Positions 47,051-56,085 are shown, numbered from the stretch's first letter. The stretch is 64,000 nucleotides of DNA from Leifsonia xyli (GCA_001647635.1 CP014761.1:558001-622000); one strand, 5' to 3'. Translations and numbers: made by a program. Notes: a model not told the origin generated them from the letters alone.

Positions 47051-48079
47051 TCAGGCCGTCACCGACTCCGGCGCCGACTCGGGCTCCTCGGGGATGTGCG
47101 CCCGCGTCACGCGCTTGCGGAAGATCCAGTAGGTGAAGCCCTGGTACACGAGGATCAGCGGAAGGAAGATCGCCGCGACCCAGGTCATGATCGTCAGCGT
47201 CAGCTGCGAGCTCGACGCATTGGCGATGGTCAAGCTGTTCTCCGGGTTCGGCGACGACGGCATCACGTCCGGGAACAGCGCAGCGAAGAGCGACACCACC
47301 GCGAGCGCGATCGTCGCCGCCATGAAGCCGAACGACCAGCCCTCGACGCCGCGCAGGTTGGCGATCCAGGATGCGATGAGCGCGACCGCGGCGAGGATCG
47401 CGAGGGCGAGGAACACCGGCGAGAAGTGCGCGACCGCCGTCCAGCCGAGGAACACGGCCGCCACCACGATCGCCGCCAGCCCCGACCAGACCGCCAGCCG
47501 GCGCGCCCGCAGCCGCAGGTCGCCGTCCGTCTTGAGGGACACGAACACGACGCCGTGGGTGAAGAACAGCAGCAGCGTGGTCAGGCCGCCGAGCAGCGCG
47601 TAGCCGTTGAGGAGGTCGAACAGCGTGCCGGTGTAGTCGTGGTGGGCGTTCAGCGCGACTCCGTGCACGATGTTCGAGAACGCGACGCCCCAGAGGAAGG
47701 CCGGGATCGCCGAGCCCACGACGATCATCCCGTCGAACCACTTCTTCCAGCGCGCGCTCGCCCGCTGGTGCCGGTACTCGAACGAGACGCCGCGGACGAT
47801 GAGGGCGAGCAGGATGAGCAGCAGCGCCAGGTAGAACCCGCTGAACAGGGTCGCGTACCACTCGGGGAACGCCGCGAAGAGCGCCGCGCCGCCCACGATG
47901 ACCCACGTCTCGTTGAGGTCCCAGATCGGGCCGATGGTGTTGATCATGACGCGGCGGTCGGTGTCGTCGCGGCCGAGGAACGGCAGCGCCATCCCGACGC
48001 CGAAGTCGAAACCGTCCAGCACGAAGTAGCCGACGAAGAAGAAGGCGATGATGCCGAACCAGAGAACTGCGAGATCCAT
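47051..48079 (-). CDS. cydB: Cytochrome bd ubiquinol/menaquinol oxidase subunit II
   Basis: 342 residues with about nine membrane helices. The start MDLAVLWFGIIAFFFVGYFVL and GFDFGVGMALPFLGRDDTDRR are typical CydB. It is the second structural subunit of the high-affinity bd terminal oxidase. It lies 12 bases after cydA. Confidence 0.94.
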   Translation of the reverse strand: MDLAVLWFGIIAFFFVGYFVLDGFDFGVGMALPFLGRDDTDRRVMINTIGPIWDLNETWVIVGGAALFAAFPEWYATLFSGFYLALLLILLALIVRGVSFEYRHQRASARWKKWFDGMIVVGSAIPAFLWGVAFSNIVHGVALNAHHDYTGTLFDLLNGYALLGGLTTLLLFFTHGVVFVSLKTDGDLRLRARRLAVWSGLAAIVVAAVFLGWTAVAHFSPVFLALAILAAVALIASWIANLRGVEGWSFGFMAATIALAVVSLFAALFPDVMPSSPNPENSLTIANASSSQLTLTIMTWVAAIFLPLILVYQGFTYWIFRKRVTRAHIPEEPESAPESVTA

Positions 48080-48091
48080 TGCCTGCTCCTC

Positions 48092-49507
48092 CTAGTAGAC
48101 CGTGGTGACGGGGATGGGCTCGCCCGCCTCGTCGAGGTGCTTCGCGGCGTCGTCGGGGCCCTTCTGCGCCGCCTTCTTGATGAGCGTGAACTCGACCACG
48201 GCGAGGGTGCCGTAGATCGCGGTGAAGGCGATCAGCGAGATCAGCACCTCCAGGCCGCTCGTGCCGGGCGAGACGCCGTCCGCGGTCTTCATGAGGCTGA
48301 AGACGATCCACGGCTGGCGACCCATCTCCGTGAAGATCCAGCCGACGATCATGGCGAGCAGCGACAGCGGCATCGCCCAGATCGCGACCTTCCACATCCA
48401 CGGCTTCGGGGTGCGGCCCTTGCGGGTGAACCACAGGCCGCCGAGCGCGACCAGGATGTGCGCGGCGCCGAGCCCGATCATCCAGCGGAACGCCCAGTAC
48501 GTGACCCAGATGACCGGCGTGTAGTCGCCGGGGCCGTAGAGCTGCGTGTACTGCGCCTGCAGGTCGTTGATGCCCTCGACCGTCCCGGTCAGCGTATGCG
48601 TCGACAGGAACGACAGCAGGTACGGGATGCGGATGCTGAACAGCTCGTGGACGCCGTCGGGCGTGCCGAGGGTGAAGATCGAGAACGAGGCGTCGGCTCC
48701 CGTGGAGGTCTTGTAGAGCGCCTCCGCCGCGGCCATCTTCATCGGCTGGGTCTCGACCATGGCGAGGCCGAGCTGGTCGCCGCTCAGCACCGTCCCGATG
48801 CCGGCCCCGATCATCAGCCAGAGGCCGAACTTGAGCGCGGGGCGCATGGTGTCGAGGTGCTGGTTGCGCGACAGGTGCCACGCGGCGACCGCGATGATGA
48901 GGCCGGCCGACACCATGAAGCAGCCGAAGATCGTGTGCGGGAAGGCGGCGAGGGCGACCTTGTTCGTGAGCACCGCCCAGAGGTCGGTGAGCTCCGCCCG
49001 GCCCTTCGCCGGGTTGAGGTGGTAGCCGACCGGGTTCTGCATGAACGCGTTGGCGGCGAGGATGAAGTACGCCGACAGGATGCTGCCCACCGACACGATC
49101 CAGATCGTCGCCAGATGCAGCCCCTTGGGGAGCTTGTCCCAGCCGAAGATCCAGAGACCGATGAAGGTCGCCTCGAGGAAGAACGCGAGCAGTCCCTCCA
49201 ACGCGAGGGGCGCGCCGAAGATGTCGCCGACGAAGCGCGAGTAGTTCGACCAGTTCATCCCGAACTGGAACTCCTGCACGATGCCGGTGACGACGCCCAT
49301 GGCGAAGTTGATGAGGAAGATCTTGCCGAAGAAGTGGGTCAGCTGGAGGTACTTGGGCTTCGCCGTGCGGTACCACGCGGTCTGGAAGATCGCGGTGCAG
49401 GTGACCAACCCGATCGTGAGCGGCACGAAGAGGAAGTGGTAGATCGTGGTGAGCCCGAACTGCCAGCGCGACAGCAGGAGCGGGTCCAGCAGTTCGTTCA
49501 CGTGCAT
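48092..49507 (-). CDS. cydA: Cytochrome bd oxidase subunit I
   Basis: 471 residues with nine membrane helices. The N-terminal histidine in RWQFGLTTIYHFLFVPLTIG is a likely heme ligand, and MGRQPWIV matches the family GRQPW motif. It oxidises quinol and reduces oxygen at low oxygen tension. GGAGGG lies just before the start. Two identical-arm operators lie upstream (49521-49561), shared with the divergent BlaI-like gene. Confidence 0.95.
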   Translation of the reverse strand: MHVNELLDPLLLSRWQFGLTTIYHFLFVPLTIGLVTCTAIFQTAWYRTAKPKYLQLTHFFGKIFLINFAMGVVTGIVQEFQFGMNWSNYSRFVGDIFGAPLALEGLLAFFLEATFIGLWIFGWDKLPKGLHLATIWIVSVGSILSAYFILAANAFMQNPVGYHLNPAKGRAELTDLWAVLTNKVALAAFPHTIFGCFMVSAGLIIAVAAWHLSRNQHLDTMRPALKFGLWLMIGAGIGTVLSGDQLGLAMVETQPMKMAAAEALYKTSTGADASFSIFTLGTPDGVHELFSIRIPYLLSFLSTHTLTGTVEGINDLQAQYTQLYGPGDYTPVIWVTYWAFRWMIGLGAAHILVALGGLWFTRKGRTPKPWMWKVAIWAMPLSLLAMIVGWIFTEMGRQPWIVFSLMKTADGVSPGTSGLEVLISLIAFTAIYGTLAVVEFTLIKKAAQKGPDDAAKHLDEAGEPIPVTTVY

Positions 49508-49520
49508 CCCTCCGGATCAC

Positions 49521-49561
49521 TTCTACGCCCTGTAGAAGAACAACTTCTACGAAGTGTAGAA
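49521..49561. promoter_or_regulatory. Two operators between cydA and the BlaI-like gene
   Basis: Two copies of TTCTAC-5 bases-GTAGAA occur at 49521-49537 and 49545-49561, centres 24 bases apart. The spacers differ while the arms are identical, which points to a protein site. BlaI-family repressors bind such short inverted repeats, and the blaI-like gene starts at 49594, so autoregulation together with control of cydA is proposed. The blaI -10 (TACCCT, 49582-49587) follows directly. Confidence 0.7.
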
Positions 49562-49593
49562 CATTCCCAGCCCATTCGCGCTACCCTGGGATC

Positions 49594-49962
49594 GTGGCGA
49601 ACCTCGGAGAACTGGAACGGGCTGTCATGGACACCCTGTGGGACGGCGACGCCCCCATCGCGGCCGGTGAGCTACGCGACAAGCTAGCGGCATCCCGCGA
49701 CGGTGGGAAGGCACCAGCTCTGACGACGGTGCTCACGGTGCTGTCCCGGCTGGAGGCCAAGGGATTCGTCGGGCGCGACCGTGACGCCCGCCCGCACCTC
49801 TACTACGCGGCCCTCACCCGCGCCGGACACGTCGCGGACCTCATGCGCGAGGTCCTCGAGTCGTCGTCCGACCGCACCGAGGCGCTGGCGTACTTCGTCG
49901 GCTCCGTCGACGAGTCCGAGGCCGAGGTGCTGCGCCGACTGCTCGACGCCCGCAGCGTGTGA
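49594..49962 (+). CDS. BlaI/MecI/CopY-family transcriptional repressor
   Basis: 122 residues with a winged helix (LGELERAVMDTLWDGD, TTVLTVLSRLEAKGFV) and a C-terminal dimerisation part. The family is relieved by cleavage by a BlaR1-type protease or by metal binding. The next gene, overlapping by four bases, is an M56 peptidase, so proteolytic induction is likely. TACCCT ends six bases before the GTG, again leaderless. It is divergent from cydA. Confidence 0.92.
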   Translation: MANLGELERAVMDTLWDGDAPIAAGELRDKLAASRDGGKAPALTTVLTVLSRLEAKGFVGRDRDARPHLYYAALTRAGHVADLMREVLESSSDRTEALAYFVGSVDESEAEVLRRLLDARSV

Positions 49963-50915
49963 GCACCGACCCCGTCGCGCCGCTCGCCGGGGCGATCTTC
50001 CTCGGCGCGCTGGCCGTCGCCCTCGCCTGGCCTGTGCCGCTGCTGCTCGCGCGCGCCAAGTGGCCGGCCGCCGCACCCGTGCTCGCCGTCGCGCTGTGGC
50101 AGTCCATCGCCCTCGCCGGGGGCATCTCGATGATCGGATCGTTGCTGCTCGCCGGCCTGCTCCCCTTCGGCGACGACCTGTGGAGTCGCATCCAGGGCGC
50201 CGCCGACTCGCTGTTCAGCGGCCCGCTCCCGCCGGGCGTCAGCCTGCTCAACGCGTTCCTGCTGAGCGCTGCGATCCTTCTCACGGCGCACCTGGTCCTG
50301 AACCTGGCGCTCACCTCGGTGCGCAGCCGCAACCAGCGGCACCGGCACATGGAGCTGCTCCGCCTGCTGTCGTCGCCGCTGCCGGACACCCCGAGCACGC
50401 GCGTGATCGACCATCCCGCGCCGGCCGCCTACTGCCTGCCCGGCGCACGCAGCGTGACCGTCCTCTCCGAGGGGATGATCGAATTGCTGTCCCCCGCCGA
50501 GCTGGACGCGGTGGTCGCCCACGAGCGCGCACACCTGCGGCAGAAGCACCACCTGCTGCTGGATGCGTTCCGCTCCTGGAAGCGCGCGCTCCCCTGGTTC
50601 CCGATCGCGACGCGGGCGCAGGATGCCGTGGCGCTGCTTCTCGAGGAGCTGGCCGACGACACCGCCCGCAAGGCGTCCGGGGACGCCGTGCTCGCCGAGG
50701 CGATCCGGCTGGTCGACGCCACCGGCCCGGCGGGCGCGGCGCTCGGCGCACCGAAGGACAAGCGGACGCCCGAGCAGCGCCGCGCCGCCCTGGTCGCGCG
50801 CGAGGAGCGGCTCACCGACGCGCGCCGGACCGTCGGCCCGGTGCTTCGAGCGTCCGTGGTCGTGGCCACCGCGCTGCTCGTCATCGTGCCGCCGCTGGTC
50901 ATCCTGCTGAGCTGA
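49959..50915 (+). CDS. M56 family metallopeptidase (BlaR1-like without sensor domain)
   Basis: 318 residues with about four membrane helices (near 10-30, 40-70, 97-118 and 295-317) and the zinc motif HERAH (residues 188-192). It lacks the extracellular penicillin-binding sensor of BlaR1 (about 585 residues), so what triggers it is unknown. The GTGA overlap with the repressor gene says they form one switch: this protease probably cleaves the repressor. Confidence 0.9.
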   Translation: MSTDPVAPLAGAIFLGALAVALAWPVPLLLARAKWPAAAPVLAVALWQSIALAGGISMIGSLLLAGLLPFGDDLWSRIQGAADSLFSGPLPPGVSLLNAFLLSAAILLTAHLVLNLALTSVRSRNQRHRHMELLRLLSSPLPDTPSTRVIDHPAPAAYCLPGARSVTVLSEGMIELLSPAELDAVVAHERAHLRQKHHLLLDAFRSWKRALPWFPIATRAQDAVALLLEELADDTARKASGDAVLAEAIRLVDATGPAGAALGAPKDKRTPEQRRAALVAREERLTDARRTVGPVLRASVVVATALLVIVPPLVILLS

Positions 50916-50990
50916 CGGGTCGGCGGGCTGACGAGCCTCCTCGCCGGCACCGTGCAGCGACAGGTCAGGGTCCACCGCTACGCTGCGAGC

Positions 50991-51017
50991 ATGCCGCGAC
51001 GGATGCCGACGACATGA
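50991..51017 (+). CDS. Upstream mini-ORF coupled to the DedA gene
   Basis: ATG at 50991 encodes MPRRMPTT and ends in a TGA that overlaps the DedA ATG as ATGA. TACGCT (50979-50984) ends six bases before this ATG, and GCGACA lies 16 bases further up. It may therefore be a leaderless leader peptide that delivers ribosomes to DedA. Its shortness makes chance occurrence possible. Confidence 0.4.
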   Translation: MPRRMPTT

Positions 51018-51706
51018 ACGACGCCCTCACCTGGATCCTCGACCTCGTGCAGAGCGTCGACCCGGTCCTGCGGACCCTGCTGGCGGGGGTCGCGATCATG
51101 CTGGAGACGTCGATCCTGGTCGGGCTGGTCGTCCCCGGAGACACCGTCGTGCTGGTCGCGAGCACCGGCGTGTCGAGTCCGGTCGAGTACGTCGCCCTCG
51201 TGGTCGCCGTGATCGTCGGGGCGTTGTGCGGCGAGTCGATCGGCTTCGCGCTCGGCCGGTTCTTCGGCCCACGCATCCGCGGGAGCGCTCTCGGCCGCAA
51301 GATCGGCGCGCGCAACTTCGACCGCGCCGAGGCGTACCTCGCGCGCCGTGGCGGCATCGCCGTGTTCCTGTCGCGGTTCCTCCCGGTGCTGCACTCGCTC
51401 ATCCCGCTCTCGGTCGGCATGAGCCCGATGCGATACCGCACCTTCATGGCATGGACGGTGCCCGCCTGCATCCTGTGGGCGTTCGCCTATGTGAGCGTCG
51501 GCTCGGCGGCGGCCGGCAGCTACCGCGAACTGTCCCGCGAACTGCACTGGGCCGGCTACATCTTCGTCGCGGTGATCGCGCTGTTCATCGTCGCGGTGTA
51601 CGAGGTCAAGAAGGTGCTCGGCAAGCGCGAGGAGCGGCACATGGAGGCCGCAGACGGCGACGCGGCGGCCCGGGAACCCGAACCGCCGCGTGATGGAGCC
51701 GTCTGA
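51014..51706 (+). CDS. DedA family membrane protein
   Basis: 230 residues of the SNARE-associated/DedA family. The marks are LETSILVGLVVPGDTVVLVAS, GESIGFALGRFFG, FLSRFLPVLHSLIPLSVGMSPMRYRTF and a charged C-terminal tail. Members move undecaprenyl phosphate or phospholipids across the membrane. The ATG at 51014 overlaps the mini-ORF stop. Confidence 0.88.
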   Translation: MNDALTWILDLVQSVDPVLRTLLAGVAIMLETSILVGLVVPGDTVVLVASTGVSSPVEYVALVVAVIVGALCGESIGFALGRFFGPRIRGSALGRKIGARNFDRAEAYLARRGGIAVFLSRFLPVLHSLIPLSVGMSPMRYRTFMAWTVPACILWAFAYVSVGSAAAGSYRELSRELHWAGYIFVAVIALFIVAVYEVKKVLGKREERHMEAADGDAAAREPEPPRDGAV

Positions 51707-51709
51707 TCG

Positions 51710-52636
51710 TTACTTGACCGGGTGCTCCTGCAGCCACTTCTTGGCGACCGCATCGGGCTGGGTCTTGCTCGCGCCCTGGTTCTCGCCGTTCATGTCGATC
51801 AGGTCGGAGGTGGTGAGCTCCTTGGAGACCTTGTTCAGGACCTCCTTCACCTTGTCCGACGCCTTGGAGCTGTTGATCAGCGGCACGATGTTCTGCGCGG
51901 CGATCAGGCTCTTCGGGTCCTTGAGGGTGACGAAGCCGTTGTCCTTGATGGCCGGTGTCGTCGTGTAGATGTCGGCCAGCTGTACGTCGCCGTTCTTCAG
52001 CGCCGCGACGGTCAGCGGGCCACCGGAGTCGCTGATCGGCTTGAGCGTCGCGGTGACGCCGTAGGCCGACTTGAGTCCCGGGATGCCGTACGGACGGGTC
52101 GCGAACTCGGGGTTCGCGCCCACCGTCAGCGGCACGGTGACGTTCTTCAGGTCGTCGAGGCTCGTAACGTTGTACTTGTCCGAGAACTCCTTGGTGACGT
52201 TGTACGAGTCGGCGTCCTGGGCCTCCGACTGGTCGAGCACCTCGTAGCCCTTCGGCAGCGCCTTGCCGAGGGCGGCGTAGACGTCGTCGCTCGAGGTGGC
52301 GGTGCTGTTCTTGTCGTAGAACTGGAGCAGGTTGCCGCTGTACTCGGGGATGAGGTCGATGGAGCCGTCCTGCAGCGCCTTGAGGTAGACGTCGCGCTGG
52401 CCGATGCTCGGCTTGTAGGCCACCTTCACGCCGTTGGCCTCGAGGGCCTGGCCGTAGACCTGCATGAGGATCTCGGACTCGCCGAACGCGGCCGAGCCGA
52501 TGGTGACGGTGTCGCTGGAGGACGAGGCGGAGCCGGTGCTGAACGCGCCGCCGCCCGACGAGCAGGCGCTGAGCGCGAGCAGCGCCCCGGCGGCGAGCAC
52601 GCCGGCCGCGATGCGGCTCTTCTTGGATGCGAACAT
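51710..52636 (-). CDS. Glycine betaine/compatible-solute ABC transporter substrate-binding lipoprotein
   Basis: 308 residues of the OpuC/ProX family. A lipoprotein signal ends in LSAC with the lipidated Cys25. The mature part has VTIGSAAFGESEILMQVYGQALE and PEYSGNLLQFY, typical of OpuAC-like binding proteins, with GVTATLKPISDSGG in the cleft. It delivers osmoprotectants to the two permeases and ATPase encoded upstream. It is convergent with the DedA gene. Confidence 0.92.
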   Translation of the reverse strand: MFASKKSRIAAGVLAAGALLALSACSSGGGAFSTGSASSSSDTVTIGSAAFGESEILMQVYGQALEANGVKVAYKPSIGQRDVYLKALQDGSIDLIPEYSGNLLQFYDKNSTATSSDDVYAALGKALPKGYEVLDQSEAQDADSYNVTKEFSDKYNVTSLDDLKNVTVPLTVGANPEFATRPYGIPGLKSAYGVTATLKPISDSGGPLTVAALKNGDVQLADIYTTTPAIKDNGFVTLKDPKSLIAAQNIVPLINSSKASDKVKEVLNKVSKELTTSDLIDMNGENQGASKTQPDAVAKKWLQEHPVK

Positions 52637-52704
52637 GATCTCTTCTCTCTTGGTGTCCCGGTGCGGGAGCTCGGTGTGCGTGGGTTTCGGGAGGGTGGTG
52701 CGGG

Positions 52705-53445
52705 TCAGGTGGTCGGCGCGCTCTCGCGGGCCGATGCTCGGGAGGGGCGACGGTCGCCTTCGCCGGTGTCGCGCACGCGCCCGGCGACGACGCCGCGTGG
52801 CACGACGAGGCGCTGGGTGATGGCGAACAGACCGTCGGAGACGAGGGCGAGCGCGATGACGATGATCGAGCCGCCGAGCATCTCGGGGTAGTTCTGCACG
52901 GCGATCCCGTCGATGAGGAACCGCCCGAGGCCGCCGACCGGCAGGATCGCCGCGACCGTCCAGGTCGCGATCACCTGCAGGGCGCCGGAGCGGAGCCCGC
53001 CGATCACCAACGGGAGGGCCAGCGGCAGCTCCACCTTGGTGAAGACCTGCCAGCCGGTCATCCCGATCGCGCGTGCGGCGTCGATCGGCGCCCGGTCGAC
53101 GGATTGCACGCCGGAGTACGCGCCCGCGAGCACCGGCGGGATGGCGAGGATCGTCAGGGCGATCAACGGCGGCACGATCGTCAGGTTCGTCGTGATGAGC
53201 GCCAGGTAGATGACGAGGCCCAGCGTCGGCAGCGCACGGAGGGCGCCGGAGACGCCGACCGCGATACCGCGGAAACGGCCGGTGTGGCCGATGGCGAACC
53301 CGATCGGCAGCGCGATCACGGCGGCCAGCAGCAGGGTCAGCAGCGAGTAGAGGATGTGCTCGCCGGTGCGTGCCGGAATGCCGCTAGGACCGGCCCAGTT
53401 GGTCGGGTCGGCGATCCAGGCGAAGGCGGCGAGGATGTCGGTCAT
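52705..53445 (-). CDS. Compatible-solute ABC transporter permease
   Basis: 246 residues with about six helices and the binding-protein-dependent transport motif (ALPTLGLVIYLALIT, then AARAIGMTGWQVFTKVELPLALPLVIGG). The ATG at 53445 overlaps the upstream permease stop as ATGA. The frame is open further upstream but that is the other permease region. The C-terminal 40 residues are polar and variable. Confidence 0.92.
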   Translation of the reverse strand: MTDILAAFAWIADPTNWAGPSGIPARTGEHILYSLLTLLLAAVIALPIGFAIGHTGRFRGIAVGVSGALRALPTLGLVIYLALITTNLTIVPPLIALTILAIPPVLAGAYSGVQSVDRAPIDAARAIGMTGWQVFTKVELPLALPLVIGGLRSGALQVIATWTVAAILPVGGLGRFLIDGIAVQNYPEMLGGSIIVIALALVSDGLFAITQRLVVPRGVVAGRVRDTGEGDRRPSRASARESAPTT

Positions 53446-54131
53446 GCGCCGGTCACCGCCTTCACGGTCTCGCGGTGCCGGAGGCGCTTCGTCCGCCGGT
53501 CGGCGCGCGCCCACGGCAGCAGCACCCGGCCGATCCCGACCAGGATCAGGTCGAACAGCAGCGCGAGGATCATGATCAGCACGATCCCGACGACCGCCTC
53601 CTCGGGGTAGTACCGGTTGAGGCTGTCCGTGAACAGGAAGCCGAGGTTCGGCACACCGAGCAGCGCGCCGACGCTGACGAGGCTCACGGTGCTTACCGAG
53701 ACCACGCGCAGCCCGGCCAGCAGCACGGGACCGGCGAGCGGAAGCTCCACCGACCAGAAGCGACGCCAGCCGGAATACCCGACAGCGGTCGCCGACTGCA
53801 GCACGTCGCCGGGAACGGACGCGAGCGCATCCGCCGCGGTCCGCACCATGATCGCCACCGCGTAGACGCTCAACGCGACCACCAGGTTCAGCGGCGAGAG
53901 GATCTGCGTGCCGATCAGCGCCGGCATGGCGAAGAAGAACGGCAGCGACGGGATCGCGTACAGGATGCCGCAGATCGTCAGCAGCGCGCCGCGGCTCCAG
54001 CGGTAGCGGTTCGCGACCCAGCCGATCGGCACCGACACGATGAACCCGATCGCGATCGGGAGCGCGGCGAGCCACACGTGATTGACCGTGAGATTCCAGA
54101 CAGGGCCGAGGTTCGACCACAAGAAGCTCAC
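53442..54131 (-). CDS. Compatible-solute ABC transporter permease
   Basis: 229 residues, second permease of the OpuC-type system, with ADALASVPGDVLQSATAVGY and RFWSVELPLAGPVLLAGLRVV as the cytoplasmic coupling loop. The start is a GTG overlapping the ATPase stop (GTGA). Two permeases with an ATPase and a binding protein form the complete importer. Confidence 0.93.
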   Translation of the reverse strand: MSFLWSNLGPVWNLTVNHVWLAALPIAIGFIVSVPIGWVANRYRWSRGALLTICGILYAIPSLPFFFAMPALIGTQILSPLNLVVALSVYAVAIMVRTAADALASVPGDVLQSATAVGYSGWRRFWSVELPLAGPVLLAGLRVVSVSTVSLVSVGALLGVPNLGFLFTDSLNRYYPEEAVVGIVLIMILALLFDLILVGIGRVLLPWARADRRTKRLRHRETVKAVTGA

Positions 54132-55024
54132 GACGCGTCCTCACCCTGCGCCGGAGCACCCGCGACCGAGACGGTCGCGGCCTTTGCCTCGGAGGGAACG
54201 GCGCCCTGCTGCGCGCCGGAGAGCACGCCGGCGGCGCGCCCGTCGCTGTCGACCAGCACCGAGCCGGTCGGCGTCTGCTCGACGTGCAGCACGCGGCGCC
54301 CGCGGTCGGCGCCGACGAACGATGCGACGAAGTCGTCGGCGGGGTTCGCCAGGATCTCGGCGGGCGTTCCCTTCTGGGCGACGATGCCGCCCTTCCGGAA
54401 GATGACCACCTGGTCGCCGAGCTTGAACGCCTCGTCGATGTCGTGGGTCACGAACACGACCGTCTTGTCGAGGTCGCGCTGCAGGTGGAGCAGCTCGTTC
54501 TGGAGATCGTCGCGCACGATCGGGTCGACCGCGCCGAACGGCTCGTCCATGAGCAGGATGTTGGGGTCGACCGCGAGACCGCGGGCGACGCCGACGCGCT
54601 GCTGCTGACCGCCGGAGAGCTGGCTCGGGTAGCGATCGGCCAGCGACCGCTCGAGCCCGACGGTGTCCATCAGCTCCAGTGCCCGCTCCCGCGCTTCCTT
54701 CTTCTTGACGCCCTTGAGCAGCGGCACGGTCGCGATGTTGTCCACGACCTTGCGGTGCGGCAGCAGCCCGGAGTTCTGCATCACGTAGCCGATCGAGCGG
54801 CGCAGGGCGACGGGCTTGAGCGACAGGACGTTCTCGCCGTCGATCTCGATCGCGCCGGAGGTCGGGTCGACCATCCGGTTGATCATGCGGAGGATGGTGG
54901 TCTTGCCGCTGCCCGACGAGCCCACCAGCACGGTGATCTTGCGGGAGGGGATGACCAGCGAGAAATCGTCGACGGCCAGCGTCCCGTCCGGGAACCGCTT
55001 CGTCACGTCGCGGAACTCGATCAC
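54128..55024 (-). CDS. Compatible-solute ABC transporter ATP-binding protein
   Basis: 298 residues with Walker A GSSGSGKT (residues 35-42), signature LSGGQQQRVGVARGL, Walker B LLMDEPFGAVDPI and VTHDID. The C-terminal 50 residues resemble a short CBS-like regulatory tail as in OpuAA/OpuCA but look too short to be a full CBS pair. GTG 55024 is chosen because GGGAG lies seven bases before it and MIEFRDVTKRFPDG is a usual start. Confidence 0.92.
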   Translation of the reverse strand: MIEFRDVTKRFPDGTLAVDDFSLVIPSRKITVLVGSSGSGKTTILRMINRMVDPTSGAIEIDGENVLSLKPVALRRSIGYVMQNSGLLPHRKVVDNIATVPLLKGVKKKEARERALELMDTVGLERSLADRYPSQLSGGQQQRVGVARGLAVDPNILLMDEPFGAVDPIVRDDLQNELLHLQRDLDKTVVFVTHDIDEAFKLGDQVVIFRKGGIVAQKGTPAEILANPADDFVASFVGADRGRRVLHVEQTPTGSVLVDSDGRAAGVLSGAQQGAVPSEAKAATVSVAGAPAQGEDAS

Positions 55025-55106
55025 GACAGCGCTCCCGTCGAGCGGGTCGCTGAGCGATCGGCGTCGCTTCGGGGTGCGGAGACTGTGGCGGCCATCGCCC
55101 CCAGCC

Positions 55107-55125
55107 AAACAGCCAGGCGCTGTTT
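55107..55125. promoter_or_regulatory. Palindromic operator upstream of the OpuC-type operon
   Basis: AAACAGC (55107-55113), five bases, GCTGTTT (55119-55125), a perfect 7-bp inverted repeat. It lies between the transporter genes and the TetR gene, both on the minus strand. TetR proteins bind such sites, so this may be its operator; inference from position. Confidence 0.5.
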
Positions 55126-55286
55126 TGGCAATGAATTGCGTCGAATCGTGACGTTCAGGGTCGCTCTCACGCGGCCCCCCTTCGCTCGGTGACGGTGCCG
55201 TTCAGCGGCGTTCGCTCCCTGTTCGGAGCGCTCGCCCGTGTGGATGGCAACCTGCCACCGACCACCGACATTCCCGTGCGGGAGGC

Positions 55287-55943
55287 TCAGCCCTTCGGGT
55301 CGAACCGGCTCTCGAGGTACTCGCGGGCGACGGTCCGCGCCTCGGCGATGTAGCGCTCGTCGCCGTTCGGGTCCTCCACGAAAGCGCGGTTGATCAGGGA
55401 GTCCATGATCTCGACGACGACCTCGAGGCGGAATGCCAGGTCGTCGCCGGCCGGAAGCCCGTACTCGTCGGAGAGGATCTGCGCGAACTGGTGGGCGAAG
55501 CCCGCCTCACGCGCGACCTCGTCCTCCGGAACGCCCGCGCGCTCGGCATCGGCGAAGCGGATGATGCGGAACCCGCGCTCGGTCCGGAACATGTCCACAA
55601 AGGCGTCGATGGCCGCCTCGACGGCGTTCCACCAGTGCTCCGGGGCCTGGGCGTCGATCGCCGCGACGACCGAGTGGCGGTAGCGCAGCAGCGCCCGGTC
55701 GCGCAGCGCCTGGAGCAGCACGATTCGGTCGGGGAAGTAGCGGTAGACGGTCCCGATGGACGCGCCGGCGCGCTCGGCCACCATGGCCGTGGTCAGTCGG
55801 TCGAATCCGATCTCGTCGACAACGTCGGCGGCGGCATCGAGCAGCGCATCGATGCGGGCGGCGCTGCGCTCCTGGATCGGCTCGGTACGGACGAGCGGTG
55901 CTCCGACGCTGCTCTGTCCGGCGACCAGATCGTTGATGGGCAC
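55287..55943 (-). CDS. TetR/AcrR-family transcriptional regulator
   Basis: 218 residues with a helix-turn-helix near residues 30-75 (IDALLDAAADVVDEIGFDRLT ... ASIGTVYRYFPDRIVLLQAL), standard for TetR, and an actinobacterial-type ligand domain. The start GTG 55943 has AAGGAG eight bases upstream; a longer frame to 56108 has no such signal and poor composition. It may govern the OpuC-type operon below it. Confidence 0.9.
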   Translation of the reverse strand: MPINDLVAGQSSVGAPLVRTEPIQERSAARIDALLDAAADVVDEIGFDRLTTAMVAERAGASIGTVYRYFPDRIVLLQALRDRALLRYRHSVVAAIDAQAPEHWWNAVEAAIDAFVDMFRTERGFRIIRFADAERAGVPEDEVAREAGFAHQFAQILSDEYGLPAGDDLAFRLEVVVEIMDSLINRAFVEDPNGDERYIAEARTVAREYLESRFDPKG

Positions 55944-56085
55944 GAGGGCGACTCCTTCTCTCTCTCGATCAGTCGATGGTGCGGGTCCCCAGCCCGGCGA
56001 CGGAATCACCGTCGCACATACCTCGATGGTAGTCGGGGAAACCTCACTTCCGCTGGGTAATACTCTTCGACCCGCCGAAGAAAAG

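Noticed and set aside
43738..47136. A 1,132-codon plus-strand frame across the cyd genes
   Set aside because: Antisense shadow of cydC and cydD, with composition typical of such frames and no recognisable motif.
49959..50915. Beta-lactam resistance sensor BlaR1
   Set aside because: The M56 protease domain is present, but there is no extracellular penicillin-binding sensor and no beta-lactamase nearby.
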